A stretch of 64,000 nt of DNA from contig DASSTJ010000068.1 of assembly GCA_035707965.1 (NCBI GenBank), forward strand, positions 1-64,000. Direction: 5' to 3'. Every line of letters begins with the position of its first letter. Within the stretch, counting starts at the first letter, position 1. The notes under the pieces were generated by a model that was given only the letters and a program-made list of their open reading frames with translations, was not told where the DNA came from and searched no databases. A program made the position numbers and the translations under genes. Below are positions 45,760-53,636 of this stretch, piece after piece. The stretch comes from DASSTJ01 sp035707965 (GTDB lineage Bacteria; Actinomycetota; Actinomycetes; Actinomycetales; Angustibacteraceae).

Positions 45760-46779
45760 TCAGTGGACCGACAGCTCCTCGGTCTGGGCCTCGTGCGGTG
45801 CGGGCGCGCCGGCGTCACCGAGCGCGGCCAGGTACCGCTCGGCGTCGAGCGCCGCCACGCAGCCCGAGCCGGCTGCGGTGATGGCCTGCATGTACTCGTG
45901 GTCGACCACGTCGCCACAGGCGAACACGCCCGGCAGCGACGTGCGGGACGAGCGACCCTGGACGTCGATGTACCCCTTCGCGGTGAGCGCGATCTGGTCG
46001 CGCACCAGCTCGACGCGGGGGTCGTGGCCGATGGCGACGAACAGTCCGGACACGTCGAGCTGCTCGCGCTCGCCGGTCTGCGTGTCCTCCACGACGATGC
46101 CGCTCACCTTGTCGTCGCCGAGCACCTCGACCACCGCCGAGTTCCAGCGGAAACGGATCTTGTCGTTCGCGAACGCGCGGTCCTGCATCACCTTGGAGGC
46201 TCGCAGCGCGTCCCGGCGGTGGATGACCGTCACGGACGCCGCGAACTTGGTGAGGAAGGTGGCCTCCTCGATCGCGGAGTCGCCACCCCCGACCACCGCG
46301 ATGTGCTGCTCACGGAAGAAGAAGCCGTCGCAGGTCGCGCACCACGAGACGCCGTGCCCGGACAGCCGCTTCTCGTTCTCCAGGCCCAGCTCGCGGTACG
46401 CGGAACCCGTCGCGAGGATCACCGTGCGCGCCAGGTGCGTCTCGCCCCCACCGGTCACCACGCGCTTGGGATCGCTCCGCAGGTCCAGCTCGACGGCGTC
46501 GTCCGTCACGAGGTCGGCACCGAAGCGCTCGGCCTGTGCCCGCATCTGCTCCATCAGCTCCGGGCCCATGACGCCGTCGCGGAAGCCGGGGAAGTTCTCG
46601 ACCTCGGTCGTGTTCATCAGGGCGCCGCCGAAGGTGACCGAGCCCTCCAGGACCAGGGGCCGCAGGTTCGCCCGGGCCGCGTAGATGGCGGCGGTGTAGC
46701 CGGCCGGACCAGACCCGACGACGACCACGTCGTGGACGGTACCGGTCGGCACGTCGGTGGTGTGCTCGGTGCTGGTCAC
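45760..46779 (-). CDS. trxB: Thioredoxin reductase
   Basis: This 339-residue FAD/NADPH enzyme has GSGPAGYTAAIYAARA (FAD), redox pair CATC (Cys147, Cys150), GGGDSAIEEA (NADPH) and the C-terminal FACGDVVD. It reduces the thioredoxin encoded next. It lies downstream of the sigma/anti-sigma pair, as in the mycobacterial sigM locus. Confidence 0.97.
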   Translation of the reverse strand: MTSTEHTTDVPTGTVHDVVVVGSGPAGYTAAIYAARANLRPLVLEGSVTFGGALMNTTEVENFPGFRDGVMGPELMEQMRAQAERFGADLVTDDAVELDLRSDPKRVVTGGGETHLARTVILATGSAYRELGLENEKRLSGHGVSWCATCDGFFFREQHIAVVGGGDSAIEEATFLTKFAASVTVIHRRDALRASKVMQDRAFANDKIRFRWNSAVVEVLGDDKVSGIVVEDTQTGEREQLDVSGLFVAIGHDPRVELVRDQIALTAKGYIDVQGRSSRTSLPGVFACGDVVDHEYMQAITAAGSGCVAALDAERYLAALGDAGAPAPHEAQTEELSVH

Positions 46780-46910
46780 GGGGGGCCCTTCATCCGACGG
46801 TGCTGGGGTGGGCCGCTGCCTGGCGCGGCCTCACAGGTCTCAAGGCATCGTAGGCGCCGTGTGTTCCGCACGTCGGTGTGGTGTTCGTCGCTGGCGGTGC
46901 CGGGACGAGG

Positions 46911-47750
46911 TCAGCCCACCCGGGCGAAGTACCGGGTCTGGTCGTCGCCCTGCCGGCAGCCCCGGCCGACCACCCACACGTCCTGGCCACCTGCGTCGTC
47001 GCGCACGACCACGAGGGCCGCCGGGCTGCCGCCGAAGGTGGCGAGGTCGACCGCGGTGACGTGCCCGGGGTCCACGTCGAGCGCCGCCAGGCAGGACGCC
47101 AGCACCTGGGGACTGGCGAGCCGGCGGTCGTCCGACGAACCCGAGGCCAGCGGTGCGGCCCCCGACGGCGGCAGAGGGGTGGCCGTGCCGTCCAGCAGGT
47201 GCTGCTCGACCTGCGCCGGCAGAGTCGCCCGCTCGTACGCCGTACCCGTGGCGTAGACGGGCGTCCTCGAGGCGGAGTCCTGGCCGGCGGCACGGGACTC
47301 CTTGGCCGCACCCGACGCCGTCGACGACGACTGGTCCGCGCCGGACCACGGGTGCGTCACCACGGCGGCACCCCCGCCCCCGAGCAGCACGACGGCTGCC
47401 GCGGCCGCCAGCCACGCCCGCGGCCGTCCCCCCGGCTCGCGGCGGGCTGCCAGCGGCTCGAGCGGGACGACGGTCGTCGCGGACGTGGCGGACGTGGCGG
47501 ACGCGCTGCTCGCCGCCCGGTCGAGCAGCGGCTCGGTCGGCACGTCGTCCGACGACAGACGTGCCAGCGCCGCGGCCAGGTCCGCGGCGACGTCGGTCGG
47601 CACCGGCCCCGGCTGCGGGACGCTGCGCAGGAGGTCCCGCACGTCTCGCTGCTCCTGCCACAGCGCGCGGCAGCGCTCGCACGACCGAAGGTGCTCGTGG
47701 CCGGCCACCGCGTCGACGTCGCCGAGCTCCCCAGGAGACAGGTGGGTCAC
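46911..47750 (-). CDS. Anti-sigma factor-like membrane protein with zinc-finger
   Basis: The 279-residue protein has a ZAS-type His-x3-Cys-x2-Cys motif (His20, Cys24, Cys27 in HLRSCERC). A cytosolic linker leads to one transmembrane helix (about 114-131, AWLAAAAAVVLLGGGGAAVV) and an extracytoplasmic domain. This is the layout of anti-sigma factors that hold an ECF sigma factor at the membrane, the RsmA position in mycobacteria. The GTG overlaps the sigma gene stop (GTGA). Confidence 0.82.
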   Translation of the reverse strand: MTHLSPGELGDVDAVAGHEHLRSCERCRALWQEQRDVRDLLRSVPQPGPVPTDVAADLAAALARLSSDDVPTEPLLDRAASSASATSATSATTVVPLEPLAARREPGGRPRAWLAAAAAVVLLGGGGAAVVTHPWSGADQSSSTASGAAKESRAAGQDSASRTPVYATGTAYERATLPAQVEQHLLDGTATPLPPSGAAPLASGSSDDRRLASPQVLASCLAALDVDPGHVTAVDLATFGGSPAALVVVRDDAGGQDVWVVGRGCRQGDDQTRYFARVG

Positions 47751-48382
47751 GGCCTGCCTCCCTTCTGCTCACGGTTCGTGCTGATCCGGCTGGTGGTCCC
47801 CGCCGGTGGGACGTCGGTCGCCGCGGTGTGGTTCCCGCCGTCGTCCGGCTTCAGGAGGGGCGCCAGGGCCGCGCGGCCGCGGGCGCACCTGGACTTCACC
47901 GTGCCTTCGGCCACCTCCAGCACGGCTGCCGCCTCGGCGACCGACATCTGCTGCATGTCGACCAGGACGAGGGCGACGCGTTGGTGCTCGGGCAGCCGGG
48001 CCAGCGCGGCCCGCACGTCGAGGCCGGTCTCGGTGGCCGCGTGCTCGTCGCGGGGGTCGGCGGGCTCGTACCCGTCGTGCAGGGGCGTCGTCGGCCGGGC
48101 AGCGGCGCGCCGTCGGCCGTCGAGGCAGGCGTTGACGACCACGCGGTGCAGCCACGTGGTGACCGCCGCCTCGCCCCGGAAGGTGCCCGCGCGACGATAG
48201 GCCGACACCAGGGCGTTCTGCAGCGCGTCTGCGGCCTCCTCGCGGTCGCCGACGGTGCGCAGCGCCACCGCCCACAGCCGGTCGCGGTGCCGACGCACCA
48301 GCAGCGCGAACGCGTCCGGGTCGCCGGCGACGTGCGCCGCCAGGAGGTCGTCGTCCGACGCCTCCTGGTGCGGGGTCGTCAC
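47747..48382 (-). CDS. sigM: ECF RNA polymerase sigma factor, SigM-like
   Basis: The 211-residue sigma-70 family member has region 2 (DAFALLVRRHRDRLWAVALR, then FRGEAAVTTWLHRVVVNAC) and region 4 (LPEHQRVALVLVDMQQMSVAEAAAVLEVAEGTVKSR). The name rests on position between the MurJ-linked pseudokinase and trxB, as for mycobacterial sigM. GTG 48382 was chosen because it overlaps the pseudokinase stop by 4 bp. Target promoters are not known here. Confidence 0.88.
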   Translation of the reverse strand: MTTPHQEASDDDLLAAHVAGDPDAFALLVRRHRDRLWAVALRTVGDREEAADALQNALVSAYRRAGTFRGEAAVTTWLHRVVVNACLDGRRRAAARPTTPLHDGYEPADPRDEHAATETGLDVRAALARLPEHQRVALVLVDMQQMSVAEAAAVLEVAEGTVKSRCARGRAALAPLLKPDDGGNHTAATDVPPAGTTSRISTNREQKGGRP

Positions 48383-50220
48383 GAGACGGTCACCTCCGAG
48401 ACCGCGACGCGGTAGCCGTCCTGGTCCTTCACCGCCGTGGTGAACCACAGCACGAGGTAGCGGGTGGAGACCGGCGTGCCCAGCTTGACCGGGACAGTCC
48501 CGTCGAGGTCCTTGGCGGACGCCACGACCTTCGAGCCGCTGAGGCTGTCACCGCTGACCGTGCGCAGCTCCAGGCTCGTGCCGGGCGCGGGCACCGTGAT
48601 CGTCACCTCGTGGACCTCGGTCTCACGGCCGAGGTCGAGGCGCAGCCCCACGCCCTTCTTCAGACCGGAGAACGTCGCTGACTTGTAGGCGTCCGACGTC
48701 CAGGCGGTGGCCGGGTTGCCGTCGACGGCTTTGGCGGCCAGGGGCTCCTTCTCCTGGCCGTCGCCCTCGGGGTCGAAGCTGGAGACGCCGGCGATCGCGA
48801 CGGGGGCCGCTGCCGAGCCCGTGTCCGCGGGGGTCGTCGGCGTGTCGCTGGGCGTCGAGGTGCCGGACGGCGTGCTGCTGGCGTGCGGCGTGGACCGTGG
48901 CCGTTCGACGAAGGCGTTGTCGCCCAGCCCGCTCAGGCCGCACTTGGCGAGCGCCAGCATGATGACGACGAAGATGATCACGAGGATCAGCACGGTGCGG
49001 GTCTGCGTGCCCGGTGGTCGCGTCAGCGGGGTCGCGGGCAGCAGCGGCGCGGGCTGCTCCCGCGGCTGCTCGGCGAAGATGCCGCCCCACGCCGCCGCCT
49101 CGTCCAGGTCGGCGGACGCGAGCGTGGGCAGCGAGCCGGGCGGTTCCGGCGTCGGGGCAGGGGTCGCAGCCGGACGCGTGCTGCTCGTCGAGGGGGTCGG
49201 TACCGGCGGTGGCGGCGGGCCCGCCGCCGGCTTCGAGGCGGGCGACGGCCGCTGGCGAGGCGTCGGCCTCGGTGTCGCGGCGGGCCCGCTCGGGGGCTGC
49301 TCGCGGCGGAGGGGCGGCAGCGTCAGCGGGAAGGCACCGCTCGAGGCCTGGTCCCGGACCCGGTCGCCCCAAGGGGCGATCTGGCCGGCCAGCTCGCCCG
49401 GGCTGTCCGGCGCACCGCTGCCGGAGAAGGCCTGCACGCAGAGGGTGTCGAGGTCAGCGGGGACGCCGCTGACGATCTGCGCCGGCGCCACGGGTGACCC
49501 GGCGACGTCCGGCGCCGGCGGCAGTGCGGACTCGCCGAGCTCGAACGGGAAGTGGTACGTCGAGCTCGTGGGCCAGAAGCCGGTCAGCGCCGCGTAGGCG
49601 ATGGCGACGAGGCCGAACGTGTCCTGCCGGGACGCGTGCTCGGCGTCGTCCGTCTCGAGACCGGCGAGCGCCGCGTCCACCGCGAGGCCGGCGACCTTCA
49701 CGCTGCCGTCGTCGAGCCGCAGCACGTTGTCGCTGCTGAGCAGCAGGTGGTGCAGGCCCCGGTACCGGGCCTGCTCCAGCGCCAGTGCGGTCTCGCCGAC
49801 GAGGGTGCGGGCCTGGTCAGCGGCGAGCGCCCCGTGCCGGACGAGCTCGGTGAGGGTGTCGCCGTCCACCCACTCGGTGACGACGTAGGTGTGCCCGTCC
49901 TCGTTGCCGACGTCCAGCACCCGCACGAGCCGCTGGTCAGCGACGCCGGACGCCTGGCGGGCGGCGTCCAGCACCGCCTCGGCCCGCGGGTGGTTCGAGG
50001 GCAGGACGCAGATCTCGACCGGCCGGGCGAGCGTGTCGTCCTCGGCGAGCCAGCGCTCCGCGCCGAACAGGACGTCGAGCCGCCGTCGCAACCCGTACCG
50101 CCCACCGAGGACGTCGCCTGCTGACACCGGTTCCAGGACGCTCTCCCCTCGCCGAAGGCCGCGGTCCGCCGCAGGCCCGTCGGACGCCGTGGTCGCACGG
50201 CCGCTGCCGTGCAGCACCAT
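48379..50220 (-). CDS. Pseudokinase membrane protein with discoidin-like C-terminal domain (MviN-associated)
   Basis: The 613-residue protein has a kinase-like domain (about 38-290) without catalytic residues. The VAIK Lys is Cys71, HRD reads HHLLLSSDN (157-165) and DFG reads AGL (177-179). A Pro-rich linker, one transmembrane helix (about 408-430) and an extracytoplasmic beta-rich domain (about 475-613) with WTSDAYKSATFSGL follow. This matches the pseudokinase and outer parts fused to MurJ (MviN) in mycobacteria, which recruit FhaA when PknB phosphorylates them. Here it is a separate gene. The ATG at 50220 lacks a clear Shine-Dalgarno site, so the start is uncertain. Confidence 0.85.
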   Translation of the reverse strand: MVLHGSGRATTASDGPAADRGLRRGESVLEPVSAGDVLGGRYGLRRRLDVLFGAERWLAEDDTLARPVEICVLPSNHPRAEAVLDAARQASGVADQRLVRVLDVGNEDGHTYVVTEWVDGDTLTELVRHGALAADQARTLVGETALALEQARYRGLHHLLLSSDNVLRLDDGSVKVAGLAVDAALAGLETDDAEHASRQDTFGLVAIAYAALTGFWPTSSTYHFPFELGESALPPAPDVAGSPVAPAQIVSGVPADLDTLCVQAFSGSGAPDSPGELAGQIAPWGDRVRDQASSGAFPLTLPPLRREQPPSGPAATPRPTPRQRPSPASKPAAGPPPPPVPTPSTSSTRPAATPAPTPEPPGSLPTLASADLDEAAAWGGIFAEQPREQPAPLLPATPLTRPPGTQTRTVLILVIIFVVIMLALAKCGLSGLGDNAFVERPRSTPHASSTPSGTSTPSDTPTTPADTGSAAAPVAIAGVSSFDPEGDGQEKEPLAAKAVDGNPATAWTSDAYKSATFSGLKKGVGLRLDLGRETEVHEVTITVPAPGTSLELRTVSGDSLSGSKVVASAKDLDGTVPVKLGTPVSTRYLVLWFTTAVKDQDGYRVAVSEVTVS

Positions 50221-50310
50221 CGTAGGGTGGGCCTCGCTCGTCGCGTGGCAGTCGCGTCGGTCGGCGGCACCGCTGACGACCCGTTCGGGCCGACGCCGGC
50301 CCGCCAGCGG

Positions 50311-51441
50311 TCAGCCGGTGGGGCGAGCCGCGCCGATGATGCGGCCGTACCCGACGGCGCCGATCTTCACGACGTCACCGGTCTCGGGCGCGTAGATCGA
50401 CAGCCCCTCCCCGAGGTACATGCCGACGTGGTGGATCGTCGCCGGGTTCGCGACGTCGGTGGCGTAGAAGACGAGGTCCCCGGGCAGCAGCTGGTCGAGC
50501 GGCACGTGCGGCAGCGCGGCGTACTGCTGTCGCGAGGTGCGCGGGATCACCAGCCCGGCCTCCCGGTAGGCCCACTGGGTGAGGCCCGAGCAGTCGAAGC
50601 TGGACGGACCGGTGGCGCCCCACACGTACGGGGCGCCGAGCCGGCTCCGGGCGGCGGCGATCGCTCGTGCCGCCACGACGTTCGGCGCGGCGGGGAGGGT
50701 GCCGACGTCCCAGCTCGTCCCGATCCCCGCCTGCTGCGCCAGCTGCTCCGCCTGCTGCCGCGCTGCCTCCTCGGCCGCGGCGCGCTCGGCCTCGGCGAGC
50801 TCGACGACCTGGGCGTCGGTGCGGGCCAGCAGGTCCTTCTGCTCGGTGAGCGTGGCCTCGATCGCCGCGAGAGCGGCGGTGGCCCGCGCCTGGCGCTGGC
50901 GAGTCGTGGTCCGCGCCTGTTCGGCGTCCTCGGCACGCGCCCGCTGGTCGACGACGTCGGTGTCGCGCTCGACGACCGTGGAGGCGTCCGTCTGCACGAT
51001 GGTCTGCAGCGCTCGCAGCCGTGTCATCACGTCGCTGATCGACGTGGCCTCGAGCACGGTGGCGGCCATGCCGACGGTGCCGCCGCTCATGTAGATGGCC
51101 CGGGCGCGCTGGGCGCTCGCGGACATCGCGCCGCTGGCCGAGCGCTGTGCGTCCTCGAGGCGGGTGGTGGCCAGCACCTGGTCGGTCGTGGCGACGTCGA
51201 GCGCCTGCTGAGCCTCGTCGTACTCCTCGACCGCCAGCTGCTGCTTGACGCGCAGCTCGTCCAGCGTGGTGCGCAGCTTGTCGGCTTTCGCGCGCAGCTC
51301 GCTGGAGGAGGGGTCGGCCTGGGCCGGGGATGCGACCGCGACCGCGAGGAGCGTGCTGACAGCCATGGCCAGCGCCACTGTCGCGCGGACGGCCGCCGGG
51401 CGGCGTCGGCGTCCGTCGGCTGACCGGGGTCGACGGGTCAC
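50311..51441 (-). CDS. Secreted NlpC/P60 peptidoglycan endopeptidase, RipA-like
   Basis: The 376-residue protein has a twin-Arg-like basic N-region and signal peptide ending near ASPAQAD (about 43). A long coiled-coil (45-235) and a C-terminal NlpC/P60 domain follow, with Cys284 (FDCSGLTQW) and the His pair at 337-338 (HHVGMY). Such enzymes cut stem peptides; the coiled-coil is usually inhibitory. GTG 51441 overlaps the stop of the upstream gene. A longer frame continuing through murJ is shadow. The place between murJ and the pseudokinase is unusual. Confidence 0.9.
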   Translation of the reverse strand: MTRRPRSADGRRRRPAAVRATVALAMAVSTLLAVAVASPAQADPSSSELRAKADKLRTTLDELRVKQQLAVEEYDEAQQALDVATTDQVLATTRLEDAQRSASGAMSASAQRARAIYMSGGTVGMAATVLEATSISDVMTRLRALQTIVQTDASTVVERDTDVVDQRARAEDAEQARTTTRQRQARATAALAAIEATLTEQKDLLARTDAQVVELAEAERAAAEEAARQQAEQLAQQAGIGTSWDVGTLPAAPNVVAARAIAAARSRLGAPYVWGATGPSSFDCSGLTQWAYREAGLVIPRTSRQQYAALPHVPLDQLLPGDLVFYATDVANPATIHHVGMYLGEGLSIYAPETGDVVKIGAVGYGRIIGAARPTG

Positions 51442-51893
51442 GACGTGGACCGGCCCACGCCCTGACCCGTGACGTCCGCCCAATGGCTGAGCGGGCCGAG
51501 CAGGCGCAGCACGAGCGTGGGGGCGGTCCGGTGCATGGTCAGGTGCACGGTGCCGTTCTTCTCCACGCGGAACGTGTGGGTGTCGACGGTGTTCGTGGCG
51601 TTCGCCTGCGTGGCTGCCGTCCAGGCGGCGTCGAACGCCGACTGCTGGTCGTGGTGCGCCAGCCAGTCGGTGCTCGCGACACGGGCGGCCTCGGACGCCT
51701 GGTCGGTGACGGACATCGTCGCCGTCCCGACCGAGATGGCGTCGAAGAGCAGGACGCCCACGACGGCCAGGGTGGCGACGACGCGCACGAGCCAGCCGAC
51801 GACGATGTCGCCTCGCTCCCGCTCGTCGGGTCGCGGCTCCCGGCGTGCGGCAGTGGCAGGTCGAACCATGTCGGTGTGATCGGACGCCGGCAC
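51438..51893 (-). CDS. Single-span membrane protein, pilin/TadE-like layout
   Basis: The product is about 151 residues. It has a charged N-terminus (RREPRPDERERGD), one transmembrane helix (about 31-50, VVGWLVRVVATLAVVGVLLF) and an outer domain rich in Ala/Thr (DQASEAARVAS...). This resembles TadE/TadG-type pseudopilin-like proteins, but no family motif is firm. It ends in a GTGA overlap with the NlpC/P60 gene and is probably co-expressed with murJ. GTG 51893 and ATG 51869 are both possible starts. Confidence 0.65.
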   Translation of the reverse strand: MPASDHTDMVRPATAARREPRPDERERGDIVVGWLVRVVATLAVVGVLLFDAISVGTATMSVTDQASEAARVASTDWLAHHDQQSAFDAAWTAATQANATNTVDTHTFRVEKNGTVHLTMHRTAPTLVLRLLGPLSHWADVTGQGVGRSTS

Positions 51894-51962
51894 GCCCGGC
51901 TTGAGCGGGTGTGCGCCGAACGGGTTGCTGCCCGGCGGGCGCTGCGTCCGGCACCACCCCGC

Positions 51963-53636
51963 TCAGTCCTGCGCGGGGGCCCTGCCGATCCGCGCCAGCA
52001 CGGGGGCCAGCACGTCCCTCAGCTCGGTGACCCGCAGGACGCGGCAGAGCCCGACGAAGACGGCCAGCAGCAGCGCGCCGCCGAGGGCCAGCGCCACGGC
52101 GCTCGCCGACCACGAGTCGCCGAGGGCGTGGTGGCTCGCGCGGGACACCGCCCAGGCGAGAGCCGCGGCGGGGGCGGCTGCGCAGAGCAGCCGGACGTAG
52201 GTGCGGAGCACCGCGGTGCCGTCGAGCCGTCCGAGCCGGCGACGCAGCAGCACGGCGGACGAGACCGCGCCGACCGCGTAGGCGACCGCCATGCCGAGGG
52301 CGACGCCGATGACGACGTGCTGCGGGGACAGCGCCACGCTGGCCAGGTAGCTCGTGCTCGCGATCACCGCCACGACGGGCAGCTGCACGAAGAAGGGGGT
52401 GCGGGCGTCCTCCTGCGCGTAGAACGCGCGTTGGAACAGGTACTGGGCGCTGAACGGCACCAGGCCGAGCACCATGGCGGCGGTGGCGAGCGCGATCGCC
52501 CGCGTCCCGTCGTCGCTGGTGCCCACGAACAGCGTGCGGGTGACGTCCGGCGCCAGGGCCAGCATCGCGGCGGTCGCGAGCACCGTGGCCACGCCCGTGA
52601 GGCGCAGCCCGAGGGAGAGGTCGCGGCGCAGCGCCGGGACGTCGCGCTCGGCGGCGGACGCGCTCATGCGCGTGAACAGGGCCGTCACGAGTGACACGGT
52701 GATCAGCGAGTGCGGCAGCATGAAGAGCAGGAAGGCGTTCGAGTAGGCGCCTTGCCCCGGACCGCCCTGCGTCGCCGCCGAGTTGACCGCCTTGACGGTC
52801 ACCACGTACCCGAGCTGGCCGACGAGCGCGGACGTGAACGTCCAGCCGGCCACGCGTCCCGCCGTGCCGAGACCGACGCCGCGGAAGCCGAACCGCGGCC
52901 GGTAGCGGAAACCCATGCGGCGCAGAGGGACCAGCAGCACGAGCGCCTGGACGACGACGCCGAGGGTCGCGGTGCCGGCGAGCAGCGCGATCTGCCCGTT
53001 GCTCCACGTGGCCGGGTCGTGGAGGTTCGCGGGGACGCCCGCCTCGACGGCGTCCTCCGCCGACCGGTACCGACCGATCCAGACGAGCATCATCGCCAGC
53101 CCGCCGATGGCCACGACGTTGTTGGCCACCGGCGCCCACATGTAGGCGCCGTAGTGGCCACGCGCGTTCAGCAGCTGGCCCAGCACGGTGTACAGGCCGT
53201 AGAAGAAGACCTGCGGCAGGCACCAGAGCGCGAACGCGACCGCGAGGGCGGCGGTCTCGGAGCTCCACGGCGGACCGCTCGACGGACCGAGGACCACCGG
53301 CACCAGCGGGGCGGCGGCGGTGACGACGACGGTGACGGCCAGCAGCCCGCCGATCGAGAGGGTCAGCAGCCGGTCCAGGAACGCCTGCCCGCCGTCCTCG
53401 TGCTTGGTCGCGCGGACGATCTGCGGCACCAGCACCGCGTTCAGCAGGCCGCCGGCGATGAGGTTGTAGATCTGGTTCGGGACGGTGTTCGCCGTGGTGA
53501 AGGTGTCCTGCGCGAGGGCACCGTTCACGCCGAGCAGGGTCGTGAGCATGATCGCCCGGCCGAAGCCGAGCACCCGTGACACCAGCGTGCCGCTCGCCAT
53601 GACGGCGCTCGACCGCATGAGGCTGCGATCGTTCAC
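51963..53636 (-). CDS. murJ: Lipid II flippase MurJ (MviN)
   Basis: This 557-residue MOP-family protein has about 14 membrane helices and the N-terminal SSAVMASGTLVSRVLGFGRAIML motif of MurJ/MviN. It moves lipid II across the membrane for peptidoglycan synthesis. In mycobacteria it is fused to a pseudokinase; here it ends after the transporter. GTG 53636 overlaps the DUF6049 stop. Confidence 0.95.
   Translation of the reverse strand: MNDRSLMRSSAVMASGTLVSRVLGFGRAIMLTTLLGVNGALAQDTFTTANTVPNQIYNLIAGGLLNAVLVPQIVRATKHEDGGQAFLDRLLTLSIGGLLAVTVVVTAAAPLVPVVLGPSSGPPWSSETAALAVAFALWCLPQVFFYGLYTVLGQLLNARGHYGAYMWAPVANNVVAIGGLAMMLVWIGRYRSAEDAVEAGVPANLHDPATWSNGQIALLAGTATLGVVVQALVLLVPLRRMGFRYRPRFGFRGVGLGTAGRVAGWTFTSALVGQLGYVVTVKAVNSAATQGGPGQGAYSNAFLLFMLPHSLITVSLVTALFTRMSASAAERDVPALRRDLSLGLRLTGVATVLATAAMLALAPDVTRTLFVGTSDDGTRAIALATAAMVLGLVPFSAQYLFQRAFYAQEDARTPFFVQLPVVAVIASTSYLASVALSPQHVVIGVALGMAVAYAVGAVSSAVLLRRRLGRLDGTAVLRTYVRLLCAAAPAAALAWAVSRASHHALGDSWSASAVALALGGALLLAVFVGLCRVLRVTELRDVLAPVLARIGRAPAQD

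Noticed and set aside
50311..53268. Minus-strand frame of 985 codons spanning NlpC/P60, the small membrane gene and much of murJ
   Set aside because: Only its last 377 codons are real (NlpC/P60). The rest is an Arg-rich out-of-frame reading of murJ and its neighbour; the GTGA overlap at 51438-51441 fixes the true start.
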